From positions 4,467,334 to 4,531,333 of the forward strand of contig NZ_CM001977.1 in the NCBI RefSeq assembly GCF_000406165.1: a DNA stretch of 64,000 bases. The letters run 5' to 3'. The notes below the pieces were generated by a model. It made no database searches. It was not told the origin of the DNA and worked only from the letters and a program-made list of their open reading frames with translations. Within the stretch, counting starts at the first letter, position 1; the number at the start of each line of letters is the position of its first letter. Shown piece after piece: positions 27,363 to 35,566 of the stretch. This stretch comes from Dickeya zeae NCPPB 2538. GTDB lineage: Bacteria > Pseudomonadota > Gammaproteobacteria > Enterobacterales > Enterobacteriaceae. The translations under genes were made by a program, and so were the position numbers.

Positions 27363-29198
27363 ATGTGTGGAATTGTAGGCGCTGTTGCGCAACGAGATAT
27401 TGCTGAGATCCTGCTGGAGGGGCTACGCCGCCTCGAGTACCGTGGTTACGACTCTGCCGGTCTGGCGGTGGTGAATAGTGAAGGGTCTGTGTCCCGCCTG
27501 CGCCGTCTGGGTAAAGTGCAGGTGCTGGCTCAGGCGGCGGAAGAGCATCCGCTGTTGGGCGGAACCGGTATCGCCCACACCCGTTGGGCGACCCACGGTG
27601 AACCGTCTGAGCAGAACGCTCACCCGCATGTGTCTGGCGACATTATTGTGGTGCACAACGGTATCATTGAAAATCATGAGCCGCTGCGCGAGTTACTGGT
27701 ATCCCGTGGTTATCATTTTGTTTCCGAAACAGATACGGAAGTGGTGGCACATCTGGTGCACTGGGAACAGCAGCAGAACGGTGGTTCGTTGCTGGATATC
27801 GTACAGCGCGTGATCCCACAACTGCGCGGCGCGTATGGCATGGTCCTGATGGATAGCCGTGACCCCAGCGTACTGGTTGCTGCACGCTCTGGTAGCCCGT
27901 TGGTGATTGGCCGTGGTGTCGGTGAAAACTTTATCGCTTCCGATCAGCTGGCATTGCTGCCGGTAACCCGTCGCTTTATCTTCCTGGAAGAGGGTGACAT
28001 CGCCGAAGTCACGCGTCGTACCGTGCGCATCGTTAACCGCCAGGGGCAGGACGTTCAGCGCGAAGAAATTGAATCAAAGGTACAGTACGATGCTGGCGAC
28101 AAAGGCGCGTACCGTCACTACATGCAAAAAGAGATCTACGAACAGCCGATGGCGATTAAAAACACCCTGGAAGGGCGTTTTAGTCACGGCGAGATCAACC
28201 TGTCCGAATTAGGCCCGCAAGCGGATGCGCTGCTGGCACAGGTTCAGCATATTCAGATTATTGCCTGCGGTACGTCCTATAACTCCGGTATGGTGTCGCG
28301 CTACTGGTTTGAGTCGCTGGCGGGGATTCCGTGTGATGTGGAAATCGCTTCAGAATTCCGTTATCGCAAACCGGCAGTCCGCCCCAATAGCCTGATGATT
28401 ACCCTGTCCCAGTCCGGTGAAACCGCCGATACGCTGGCGGCATTGCGTTTGTCGAAAGAACTGGGGTATCTGGGGTCGCTGGCGATTTGTAACGTAGCGG
28501 GTTCGTCGCTGGTGCGTGAATCGGATCTGGCGCTGATGACCCGTGCTGGTACCGAAATTGGCGTGGCATCCACCAAGGCATTCACAACACAATTGACGGT
28601 GTTGCTGATGCTGGTGGCGCGCATCGGTCGCCTGCGTGGTATGGAAGCCCGTATCGAGCAGGATATTGTGCATGCGTTGCAGGCATTACCGGCACGTATC
28701 GAACAGATGCTGTCGCAAGACAAGCTGATCGAGTCGCTGGCGGAAGGTTTCTCCGATAAACATCACGCATTGTTCCTGGGCCGTGGCGACCAGTACCCGA
28801 TTGCGATGGAAGGGGCGCTCAAACTCAAGGAGATTTCCTACATCCATGCGGAAGCTTATGCAGCAGGTGAGCTGAAACACGGGCCGCTGGCATTGATCGA
28901 TGCCGATATGCCAGTCGTCGTGGTCGCACCCAACAACGATCTGTTGGAAAAACTGAAATCCAACATCGAGGAAGTGCGTGCACGTGGCGGCGAACTTTAC
29001 GTGTTTGCTGATGAACAGGCTGGGTTCACCTCTGATAGCGACATGATGAAGATCATCCAGTTGCCGCATGTAGAAGAAGTGATTGCACCGATCTTCTACA
29101 CCGTGCCGCTGCAACTGCTGTCTTATCATGTCGCCTTAATTAAAGGCACCGACGTAGACCAGCCGCGCAACCTGGCGAAATCGGTGACGGTGGAGTGA
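27363..29198 (+). CDS. glmS: Glucosamine-6-phosphate synthase (glutamine-dependent)
   Basis: A 611-residue class II amidotransferase that makes glucosamine 6-phosphate from fructose 6-phosphate and glutamine. The start at 27363 was chosen because the protein must begin Met-Cys (MCGIVGAVAQRD): Cys1 is the N-terminal nucleophile after Met removal; the frame is open 13 codons further upstream. Two SIS sugar-isomerase domains follow the glutaminase domain, ending in the conserved DQPRNLAKSVTVE. That end, which codes the conserved 3' segment, is the recognition target of TnsD from Tn7. Confidence 0.96.
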   Translation: MCGIVGAVAQRDIAEILLEGLRRLEYRGYDSAGLAVVNSEGSVSRLRRLGKVQVLAQAAEEHPLLGGTGIAHTRWATHGEPSEQNAHPHVSGDIIVVHNGIIENHEPLRELLVSRGYHFVSETDTEVVAHLVHWEQQQNGGSLLDIVQRVIPQLRGAYGMVLMDSRDPSVLVAARSGSPLVIGRGVGENFIASDQLALLPVTRRFIFLEEGDIAEVTRRTVRIVNRQGQDVQREEIESKVQYDAGDKGAYRHYMQKEIYEQPMAIKNTLEGRFSHGEINLSELGPQADALLAQVQHIQIIACGTSYNSGMVSRYWFESLAGIPCDVEIASEFRYRKPAVRPNSLMITLSQSGETADTLAALRLSKELGYLGSLAICNVAGSSLVRESDLALMTRAGTEIGVASTKAFTTQLTVLLMLVARIGRLRGMEARIEQDIVHALQALPARIEQMLSQDKLIESLAEGFSDKHHALFLGRGDQYPIAMEGALKLKEISYIHAEAYAAGELKHGPLALIDADMPVVVVAPNNDLLEKLKSNIEEVRARGGELYVFADEQAGFTSDSDMMKIIQLPHVEEVIAPIFYTVPLQLLSYHVALIKGTDVDQPRNLAKSVTVE

Positions 29199-29240
29199 CC
29201 ATAGCGTCAGTTTTTCCCCGTATCTGAGCTTTTTTTCACG
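29199..29240 (+). other. attTn7-type site, unoccupied
   Basis: In relatives Tn7 inserts about 25 bases after the glmS stop, guided by the conserved 3' end of glmS. That end is conserved here. I see no Tn7 end sequence or tns gene next to it, so the site looks empty. Position inferred from the stop codon. Confidence 0.5.
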
Positions 29241-29285
29241 CTGACTTGATGACGGAAGCCGTCATTTTCAGGATGTGAAACCAAC

Positions 29286-29323
29286 AAAAGGTGGTCTGGT
29301 AACAGGCCACCTTTTCTCATTTT
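29286..29323 (+). terminator. glmUS terminator
   Basis: A 13-bp stem AAAAGGTGGTCTG / CAGGCCACCTTTT with one G-T pair and a GTAA tetraloop, followed by a T-rich stretch. A strong Rho-independent terminator about 90 bases after glmS. Confidence 0.88.
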
Positions 29324-29370
29324 TGGAAGCTTATTTTTGAGACATTAATCAGTTAGTTTTCTGATAAATT

Positions 29371-29400
29371 TTGTCAATTTGTGCCTGTTTTGTGTAAGAT
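29371..29400 (+). promoter_or_regulatory. Candidate promoter of the lipoprotein gene
   Basis: TTGTCA (29371-29376) and TAAGAT (29395-29400) with an 18-base spacer, about 94 bases before the lipoprotein start and after the glmS terminator. A plausible sigma70 promoter that may also feed the APE genes. Confidence 0.45.
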
Positions 29401-29493
29401 AGCTTCAATGATGCGCACCTTTTAGGTCGTATCGGAAGCTGATCCTTGAGCTTTTCAGGCAGCGTAATTGTTGATTTTATTGACAGGGACTCT

Positions 29494-29880
29494 ATGAAAA
29501 AGCAGCATTTTTTAGCAAGTATGGTTTGTGTTCTGGCATTAGCGGGCTGTGCGCGTACTGCGCAGGTGATGAATACCACGACGCCAATTGCCGGGAATTA
29601 CACGTCTGATCAGGTAAGAGTGGCTATTTTGCAGGCTGGCTTGCAGCGCAAATGGGTGATGACACCGGTTGCTCCTGGCGTCATTAACGGTCGCATTGAT
29701 GATCGCGGTCATTCGGCGGATATTCGCATTAATTACACGCCGACCAGCTATACGATTAATTATGTTAACAGCTATAACCTGAAAGCTGACGACGGGAAAA
29801 TTCATAAAACGTATAACCGTTGGGTAAATAATCTGGACCACGAAATTCAATTAAAACTGGCTTCCCAGCAAATCAAATAA
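29494..29880 (+). CDS. Small lipoprotein upstream of the aryl polyene cluster
   Basis: A 128-residue protein with a lipoprotein signal: lipobox L16-A17-G18-C19, and Ala at +2, which favours the outer membrane. The rest is polar with alternating hydrophobic residues (RIDDRGHSADIRINYTPTSY, TINYVNSYNLKADDGKIHK), suggesting a small beta domain. I do not recognise a named family with certainty. A similar lipoprotein gene sits at the front of APE clusters in enterobacteria, possibly the gene called apeA, but I am not sure. A terminator separates it from apeB, so it may be a separate transcript. Upstream codons in frame (from 29446) were rejected because they break the signal peptide. Confidence 0.75.
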   Translation: MKKQHFLASMVCVLALAGCARTAQVMNTTTPIAGNYTSDQVRVAILQAGLQRKWVMTPVAPGVINGRIDDRGHSADIRINYTPTSYTINYVNSYNLKADDGKIHKTYNRWVNNLDHEIQLKLASQQIK

Positions 29881-29885
29881 TTATA

Positions 29886-29923
29886 AGAGCCGAATGCCTT
29901 TGATTATTCGGCTCTGATTTTTT
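29886..29923 (+). terminator. Terminator between lipoprotein gene and apeB
   Basis: A perfect 10-bp stem AGAGCCGAAT / ATTCGGCTCT (loop of 10) followed by GATTTTTT. It should end the lipoprotein transcript or partly attenuate read-through into apeB. Confidence 0.8.
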
Positions 29924-29958
29924 CTACATTAGAATTTATTTTTCTCAGGGAATTCATC

Positions 29959-31026
29959 GTGTTTCACGGATATGATCAGGATAATGCCAGTGCGCTGGAG
30001 GCAATAACAGAAGCGCAACGCATCGCATTTGCTCCTATTTTGTTTCAGGCGGCGGTTAATCTTCGGGATCACGGTATTTTAGGATTTCTGGATGAGTGCG
30101 GCAATAAAGGTGCGGAGCTTGATGATATTGTTGCCGTGACGGATTTAGACCGTTACGCGGTAGAAATTCTGTTAGATGCCGGTCTAAGCGGGCGGATGCT
30201 GGTTAAGAAAGACGCTCGCTATTTTATTGCCAAAACTGGTCATTATCTTATCCACGACAGAATGACACGCATCAACATGGATTTTACGCAGGACGTCTGC
30301 TATCAGGCCATGTTTCATCTTGATGAATCTCTAAGGCAGAAAAAACCGGTTGGTTTACAGGTTTTTGGCCACTGGTCGACAATTTATCCAGCGCTGAGTC
30401 AATTGCCTCAAAAAGTGAAAGAAAGCTGGTTTGCCTTTGACCATTTTTATTCCGATGCCGCATTTACTGCGGTATTACCCCATGTATTTCAGCACAAGCC
30501 CGCACAGCTTTATGACGTTGGTGGAAATACGGGGAAATGGGCAATGTGTTGCCACGATTACGATCAGGATGTGCGCATTACTATCCTGGATCTACCTGAG
30601 CAAATTGCCTTATCCACCCGTTCTGTTGAGCTGGCGGGGAAAGCGGACAGAATTTCCGGCCTTGCCGTTGATATGCTTTCTGATGACCCGCTGCCCTCAG
30701 ACGCGGATATCTGGTGGATGAGCCAGTTTCTGGATTGCTTCAGTGAGGAGCAGATCGTTCAGATTCTGACGCGAATCGTGCGGGCGATGAAGGCTGATGC
30801 TCGAATTTGTATCCTGGAAATATTTTGGGATCGTCAGCCGTGGGAAGCGGGAGCATTCAGTCTGAATATGGCGTCGCTGTATTTTACCTGCCTGGCTAAT
30901 GGCTATAGTCGGTTTTATGCGGCGAGCCGTTTTTTGCCGTTATTACAGGAAGCGGGGCTTGATATCGAACAGCAGGTTGATGGATTGGGTATTGGTCATA
31001 CCTTGCTGGTTTGTAAGAAAAAATAA
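29959..31026 (+). CDS. apeB: SAM-dependent methyltransferase of APE cluster
   Basis: A 355-residue class I methyltransferase of the O-methyltransferase/dimerisation type. An N-terminal helical dimerisation part precedes a Rossmann fold with SAM motif LYDVGGNTGKWA (near residue 184) and ITILDLPEQI as the acidic motif II. APE pigments from related clusters carry a 4-hydroxy-3-methylphenyl head; by position and family this enzyme is the likely source of the aryl methyl group, an inference. It is the first gene of the long unidirectional APE run and follows a terminator. Confidence 0.83.
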   Translation: MFHGYDQDNASALEAITEAQRIAFAPILFQAAVNLRDHGILGFLDECGNKGAELDDIVAVTDLDRYAVEILLDAGLSGRMLVKKDARYFIAKTGHYLIHDRMTRINMDFTQDVCYQAMFHLDESLRQKKPVGLQVFGHWSTIYPALSQLPQKVKESWFAFDHFYSDAAFTAVLPHVFQHKPAQLYDVGGNTGKWAMCCHDYDQDVRITILDLPEQIALSTRSVELAGKADRISGLAVDMLSDDPLPSDADIWWMSQFLDCFSEEQIVQILTRIVRAMKADARICILEIFWDRQPWEAGAFSLNMASLYFTCLANGYSRFYAASRFLPLLQEAGLDIEQQVDGLGIGHTLLVCKKK

Positions 31027-31100
31027 GGCGTTATGTGGTAGTTAGCAGAGTGCATGGAATAGTCCGCGTGTTTTAACACAATGATTCGGAATACACGGGT

Positions 31101-31838
31101 ATGAGATTGGCTTTTACACTCCTCGACTGGCAAGCCAGCGCACCAGGGTTTGGCGAGCTGTCGGCATGGCGACAATGGGCCGCACAACCTGCGCTGATTG
31201 ACGCCACTCAGCCGTTGGCGAAATGCGATCAGTTACCGATGATGACGGCGCGTCGGCTTAACAGCGGCAGTCGGATGGCGGTCAACAACGGGCTGGCATT
31301 GCTGCGGCGTCAGAGTGACATTGAGGCGATTGTCTTTACCAGTCGTCACGGTGAACTGGAACGTAACCTGCGTATTTTGCTGGCGTTATCCCGGCAGGAA
31401 AGCCTTTCCCCTACGGATTTTGCCATGTCGGTTCATAATGCGGCCGTGGGTAGCCTGACCATTGCGGCCCAGATGCCGCTGGTATCAACATCGGTTTCTG
31501 CGGGGATGGACTCTTTCCAGCAAGGGCTGGTGGAAGTGGCGGCCTTGCAGTCGGCAGGGTATTCCCGTGTGTTGCTGGTGGATTTTGATGGTGTTATCCC
31601 CGAGTTTTACCACGCTCAGGTTTCCAGTCGGATGCCGCGCTATCCCTATGCCGTTGCGGTGTTGCTGGCACCCGGCGCTGATCTGACGTGTGACGCCCAG
31701 CCGAGATCTGACGTCGCTTCGGAGTCTGAATTACCACAAAGTTTGCAATTCCTGCACGGTTTGTTGTCGGACATGCCCGCATTTTCGGTGGATGGCGAAC
31801 GCCACCATTGGCAATGGACGGTAGCGCATCATGTCTGA
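31101..31838 (+). CDS. apeC: Ketosynthase-like chain length factor
   Basis: A 245-residue protein of the beta-ketoacyl synthase N-terminal-like family. It is much shorter than a full ketosynthase (about 400), and the place of the nucleophile reads VSTSVSAGMDSF with no cysteine. It thus lacks condensation activity of its own. In studied APE systems ApeC pairs with the ketosynthase ApeO, like the KS-chain length factor pair of type II polyketide synthases. It overlaps apeD by 8 bases. Function is taken from the family and cluster position. Confidence 0.85.
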   Translation: MRLAFTLLDWQASAPGFGELSAWRQWAAQPALIDATQPLAKCDQLPMMTARRLNSGSRMAVNNGLALLRRQSDIEAIVFTSRHGELERNLRILLALSRQESLSPTDFAMSVHNAAVGSLTIAAQMPLVSTSVSAGMDSFQQGLVEVAALQSAGYSRVLLVDFDGVIPEFYHAQVSSRMPRYPYAVAVLLAPGADLTCDAQPRSDVASESELPQSLQFLHGLLSDMPAFSVDGERHHWQWTVAHHV

Positions 31839-32616
31839 GTCTTCGTTGTCCATGAATCGTTCATCGCGCCTGAACTGGTGCTGGCGGCTGGTGATGACCG
31901 GGTGTTGCTTTGGGTTATTTAGCCTGGGCGGTTTGCTGTTGTCGACGGTCTGGTTCAATGTGCTGCTGCTGATTCAGCGTGATGAAGCCAAACGCCGGAC
32001 ATGGGCGCGTCACAGTATTGCCTTTAGTTTCCGTTGCTTCCTGCGTAGTGCGCGTGCGCTCGGTGTGCTGGATTATCACATTGACGATATTGAAACACTA
32101 CGCCGTGATCGCGGCTGTCTGGTGGTGGCCAACCACCCGACGTTGATTGACTACGTCCTGCTGGCTTCTGTGATGCCGGATGTTGATTGCCTGGTGAAAG
32201 CGGAATTACGCCAGAACATTTTTTTCCGCGGTGTTATCCGGGCGGCGGATTATCTGGTTAACAGCCAGTCCGAGACATTATTGCCCCATTGTCAGCAGCG
32301 GATTAACCGGGGAGATGTGATCATGATTTTCCCCGAGGGAACCCGTACCCGTTATCAGCAGCCCGTCGTATTGCAACGTGGTGCTGCCAATATCGCTGTT
32401 CGTTGCGGCTGCGATTTACGGATTGTGCACATTCTCTGTAGCCAACAGACATTGGGAAAACAGAGCCGCTGGTATCACATCCCGCCGGAAAAACCCTGTT
32501 TCACCATTCGGGTGCGCGAGCGCATCAGTAGTCAGACTTTTATTACCGGGGAAGACGAGCTGCCGCTGGCGGCACGCCGTCTGAATCGTTTTTTGCAGCA
32601 GTCTCTAACGCTTTAA
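31831..32616 (+). CDS. apeD: 1-acyl-glycerol-phosphate acyltransferase-like protein
   Basis: A 261-residue PlsC/LPLAT-family acyltransferase with one hydrophobic N-terminal segment (about residues 17-45). The catalytic HX4D motif HPTLID starts at His102, and the phosphate-binding motif FPEGTRTR lies near residue 167. In APE clusters it is thought to transfer an acyl or polyene chain to a lipid anchor; the exact acceptor is not evident from sequence. It overlaps the end of apeC, indicating coupling. Confidence 0.85.
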   Translation: MSESSLSMNRSSRLNWCWRLVMTGCCFGLFSLGGLLLSTVWFNVLLLIQRDEAKRRTWARHSIAFSFRCFLRSARALGVLDYHIDDIETLRRDRGCLVVANHPTLIDYVLLASVMPDVDCLVKAELRQNIFFRGVIRAADYLVNSQSETLLPHCQQRINRGDVIMIFPEGTRTRYQQPVVLQRGAANIAVRCGCDLRIVHILCSQQTLGKQSRWYHIPPEKPCFTIRVRERISSQTFITGEDELPLAARRLNRFLQQSLTL

Positions 32617-32649
32617 TAAGCAAAATAAATCATAAAACAGGTATGAGTT

Positions 32650-32916
32650 ATGGAAGATCTTTTCCTTGAAATCAAACAGATGATTATCGATGCCCTGAAC
32701 CTTGAAGAAGTCAGCGTCGATGAAATTGAAACCGAAGCGCCTTTGTTTGGTGAAGGGCTGGGTCTGGATTCGATCGATGCACTTGAGCTCGGTCTGGCAG
32801 TGAAAAACCGCTATGGCGTAGTGCTTTCAGCCGAAAGCGAAGAAATGCGACAGCACTTCTTTTCCGTCGCGACGCTGGCGTCATTCATTATGTCTCAGCG
32901 TCAGGCTGGCGCCTGA
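32650..32916 (+). CDS. apeE: Acyl carrier protein 1 of APE cluster
   Basis: An 88-residue acidic carrier protein. The phosphopantetheine attachment serine is Ser41 in GLDSID. It carries the growing polyene or the aryl starter as a thioester. A second carrier protein, ApeF, follows after 21 bases. The two differ in sequence outside the DSID core, which suggests separate roles. Confidence 0.9.
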   Translation: MEDLFLEIKQMIIDALNLEEVSVDEIETEAPLFGEGLGLDSIDALELGLAVKNRYGVVLSAESEEMRQHFFSVATLASFIMSQRQAGA

Positions 32917-32937
32917 TTGAAAAATGGTGGGTTGATC

Positions 32938-33192
32938 ATGGATAAAAATGAAATTTATAACGAAATCAAAACGCTGCTGGTAAAGCTGTTTGAGCTCGAC
33001 GAAGACGACATCACGCTGGAATCACGGCTGTATGAAGACCTGGAATTAGACAGCATTGATGCCGTGGATATGGTGGTACACCTGCAAAAACGGATTGGTC
33101 GTAAGATTTCACCAGAAACCTTTAAATCGGTTCGTACCGTGCAGGATGTTGTCAACGCTATCGAACAACTGATGGGTCATGAAGACAAGTGA
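32938..33192 (+). CDS. apeF: Acyl carrier protein 2 of APE cluster
   Basis: An 84-residue acidic carrier protein with the attachment serine Ser39 in LDSID. The ATG at 32938 was chosen over an upstream in-frame TTG because it begins the typical helix 1. It is likely activated by a 4'-phosphopantetheinyl transferase; a candidate of that fold (yieE) lies 25 kb downstream. It overlaps apeG by 14 bases. Confidence 0.9.
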   Translation: MDKNEIYNEIKTLLVKLFELDEDDITLESRLYEDLELDSIDAVDMVVHLQKRIGRKISPETFKSVRTVQDVVNAIEQLMGHEDK

Positions 33193-33769
33193 GACCAGAG
33201 GACGCCTGTTATATCGCGTAACCGGCGTATTGGTCAGTGTGATGACGCTGGGCTGGCCATTTTTGGTGTGGTTCAGTATTACGCATCCCGATCATCGTTG
33301 GTTATTACCGCTGCTGGCGCTGGTTTTTCTGGCTCGCTTGTTGATGTTAAAGAGCAGCCAGGGGTTATACCGCCAAACCGGGCTGTTACTGGCAGCGGCA
33401 GGCGCGGCGTTGTGTCTTGCCAGCCTGTGGTTGCGTGACCGGCAATGGTTGATGTGGTATCCGGTGGCGGTGAACGTTGTCATGCTGACGCTGTTTTTCA
33501 GCTCGTTATTTAGCCGCATGCCGTTTATTGAGCGTATTGCCCGTTTACGGGAGCCGGAGCTGCCTGCCCGAGCCATTGCTTATACCCGGCGTGTGACACA
33601 AGTCTGGTGCCTGTTTTTTGTTTGCAACGGCACGATAGCGTTACTGACCTGTCTGTCGGGAAACATGGTGTGGTGGACCGCCTGGAACGGCATGATCAGC
33701 TATCTGTTGATAGGGTTATTAATGGGTGGCGAATGGCTGGTACGTCAGCGGTTGAGGAAGTCTGTTTGA
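33179..33769 (+). CDS. apeG: APE cluster integral membrane protein (COG4648-type)
   Basis: A 196-residue membrane protein with about five to six hydrophobic segments and no catalytic motif that I can name. Proteins of this type occur only in APE-like clusters, always between the carrier proteins and the acyl-AMP ligase. It could support assembly or transport at the inner membrane; function is unknown. Overlaps apeF by 14 bases and ends 47 bases before apeH. Confidence 0.8.
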   Translation: MKTSETRGRLLYRVTGVLVSVMTLGWPFLVWFSITHPDHRWLLPLLALVFLARLLMLKSSQGLYRQTGLLLAAAGAALCLASLWLRDRQWLMWYPVAVNVVMLTLFFSSLFSRMPFIERIARLREPELPARAIAYTRRVTQVWCLFFVCNGTIALLTCLSGNMVWWTAWNGMISYLLIGLLMGGEWLVRQRLRKSV

Positions 33770-33816
33770 ACGCGATGGCCGACAAACAGGACGATGAAAG
33801 AAAATAGTGTGACGGA

Positions 33817-35214
33817 ATGAATAATGTGACAACCCGGTCACTGAGTGACTGGTTAATCAGCGACGACATGTCTATCACGTCTATCGCGCGCATTGTTGCG
33901 ACAAACGGTAAGCGGAACTTTACGCTGACGATGATGCGTCGGCAGGTGGTATCGCTGTGTCGGCAACTGATGTCATGCGATGAATCACGCTGGGCGTTAT
34001 GTTTTGAAGACAGCTACCTGTTCACGGTGGCGCTACTGGCCGCGCTGCATGCGGGGAAAACGCCGGTCATTTACGGCCATTGCCGGGAGTCGGTACTGCG
34101 TGAACAGTGTGATGAGTTTGACGGGTTACTGACAGACTGTCGTATGTCGCTGTCCTGCCATTGCTTTTATCTTTCAACCGATGATGTGTTGCATGATGAT
34201 GCCTGTCACCGTAATGACTGCCACCATGACATTATACTGCCGCCCATTTCTGACGACGCCTGCCTGATATTGTTTACTTCCGGCTCCACCGGGAAACCCC
34301 GTCAGATACATAAACCGATACGCTGTATGGATGAAGAAGCGCGCTGGCTGGCCCGGTTATGGGGTGAGCGTTTGCGTGATTGCCATATCATGGCGTCGGT
34401 GACCCACCAGCATATGTACGGGCTGACATTCCGTATCTGGTTGCCGATGTCGCTGGGGCTGAGTTTTGATAGCCGTCAGGTACTGTATAGCGAGCAACTG
34501 TCGGCACACTCATCTGAGCGGCGTTACGCTTTTATCAGCAGTCCGGCGTTTTTGCGCCGCATTGACCATTCCCTTCAGGCGCCTCACTGCGAATTGATTG
34601 TGTCGGCCGGTGGTGTTCTGCCGTGGCCGTGTGCGCAATCTGCACAGCAGTGGCTGGGAAACGCGGTGGATGAAATTTACGGCAGTACGGAAACGGGGGT
34701 CGTGGGCTGGCGTTCCCGGCAAGACGAACAGAGCGTCTGGCAGCCGTTTTCTGACGTGTCGTTTAAGAAGGACAGCGACGGTAGCTGGCGGATTCATTCC
34801 GCATTGATCCCACAACCGGAAGGCGTGGTGTTGGATGATAAGCTCACGTTTGACGAGCAAGGCTGTTTCCAACTGTGCGGACGCCACGATCGTATCGTGA
34901 AGATTGAAGACAAACGTATTTCGCTCAGTGAGATTGAACGCCGACTGTTATCGCTACCAGAAATTGACGATGCGGTGGCCTTGCAGGTGACCCGGCAAGA
35001 CCGAAGCGGTATTGGGGTGGTGTTGGTGCTGAAATCGCCGGCGACCTCAAGTGTATTGCCAGCGTTAAAACGCCAGTGGCGTCATGAGTTGCACAAATGG
35101 CTGGAGCCGGTAGCGATGCCGCGTTTCTGGCGTATTGTCGACGCTATCCCAGTTAACAGTCAGAGCAAACGCGCCTGGCCACAGATTCAGGAGCTGTTCC
35201 ATGCGGCCGGTTGA
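33817..35214 (+). CDS. apeH: Acyl-AMP ligase, aryl acid activation
   Basis: A 465-residue adenylate-forming enzyme. The P-loop-like motif A3 is LFTSGSTGKPRQIHK, then EIYGSTETG (A5) and RHDRIVKIEDKRISLSEIE (A8). The frame is shorter than typical CoA ligases but complete. In APE synthesis it activates 4-hydroxybenzoate or a related aryl acid and loads it on a carrier protein. No tyrosine ammonia-lyase gene is present here, which fits 4-hydroxybenzoate from chorismate as starter. It overlaps apeI by 14 bases. Confidence 0.87.
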   Translation: MNNVTTRSLSDWLISDDMSITSIARIVATNGKRNFTLTMMRRQVVSLCRQLMSCDESRWALCFEDSYLFTVALLAALHAGKTPVIYGHCRESVLREQCDEFDGLLTDCRMSLSCHCFYLSTDDVLHDDACHRNDCHHDIILPPISDDACLILFTSGSTGKPRQIHKPIRCMDEEARWLARLWGERLRDCHIMASVTHQHMYGLTFRIWLPMSLGLSFDSRQVLYSEQLSAHSSERRYAFISSPAFLRRIDHSLQAPHCELIVSAGGVLPWPCAQSAQQWLGNAVDEIYGSTETGVVGWRSRQDEQSVWQPFSDVSFKKDSDGSWRIHSALIPQPEGVVLDDKLTFDEQGCFQLCGRHDRIVKIEDKRISLSEIERRLLSLPEIDDAVALQVTRQDRSGIGVVLVLKSPATSSVLPALKRQWRHELHKWLEPVAMPRFWRIVDAIPVNSQSKRAWPQIQELFHAAG

Positions 35215-35566
35215 GCTTTCACGCGTCTGCTCTGCATCACAGGCGGAATTGCTGCTGTATATTGACGCGAACCTGTTCTGGTTCGATGGTCATTTCCCAC
35301 AGCAACCCTTGTTGCCGGGGGTGGCGCAGCTTGACTGGGCGCTGCATTACGGCCGGGAGATACTGGCACCTGGCTGGCGGTTTCTCTCGGTGGAAAACAT
35401 CAAGTTCCAACATCCGGTTCTGCCGGGGAAAACCCTGCGTCTGACGCTGAACTGGCTGGAAGAAAAACAGCAACTGACCTTCAGCTACCACATTATAGCT
35501 ACTGGGCAGGCGGCGACTGAAACCGGCCAGGCCGCCAGCAGCGGGAAAATTCGATTATGTCGATGA
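35201..35566 (+). CDS. apeI: Hotdog-fold thioester dehydratase
   Basis: A 121-residue FabZ-type dehydratase. The catalytic histidine His31 lies in HFPQQPLLPGV, the usual FabA/FabZ HFPxxPxxPG motif. It removes water from 3-hydroxyacyl thioesters to give the conjugated double bonds. A longer frame starts at 35135 but the ATG at 35201 gives the family N terminus and overlaps the apeH end by 14 bases. Works with ApeP and ApeQ. Confidence 0.87.
   Translation: MRPVELSRVCSASQAELLLYIDANLFWFDGHFPQQPLLPGVAQLDWALHYGREILAPGWRFLSVENIKFQHPVLPGKTLRLTLNWLEEKQQLTFSYHIIATGQAATETGQAASSGKIRLCR

Noticed and set aside
29199..29300. Tn7 end sequences next to glmS
   Set aside because: I looked for Tn7-type end repeats and tns genes after glmS and saw none; only the empty target remains.
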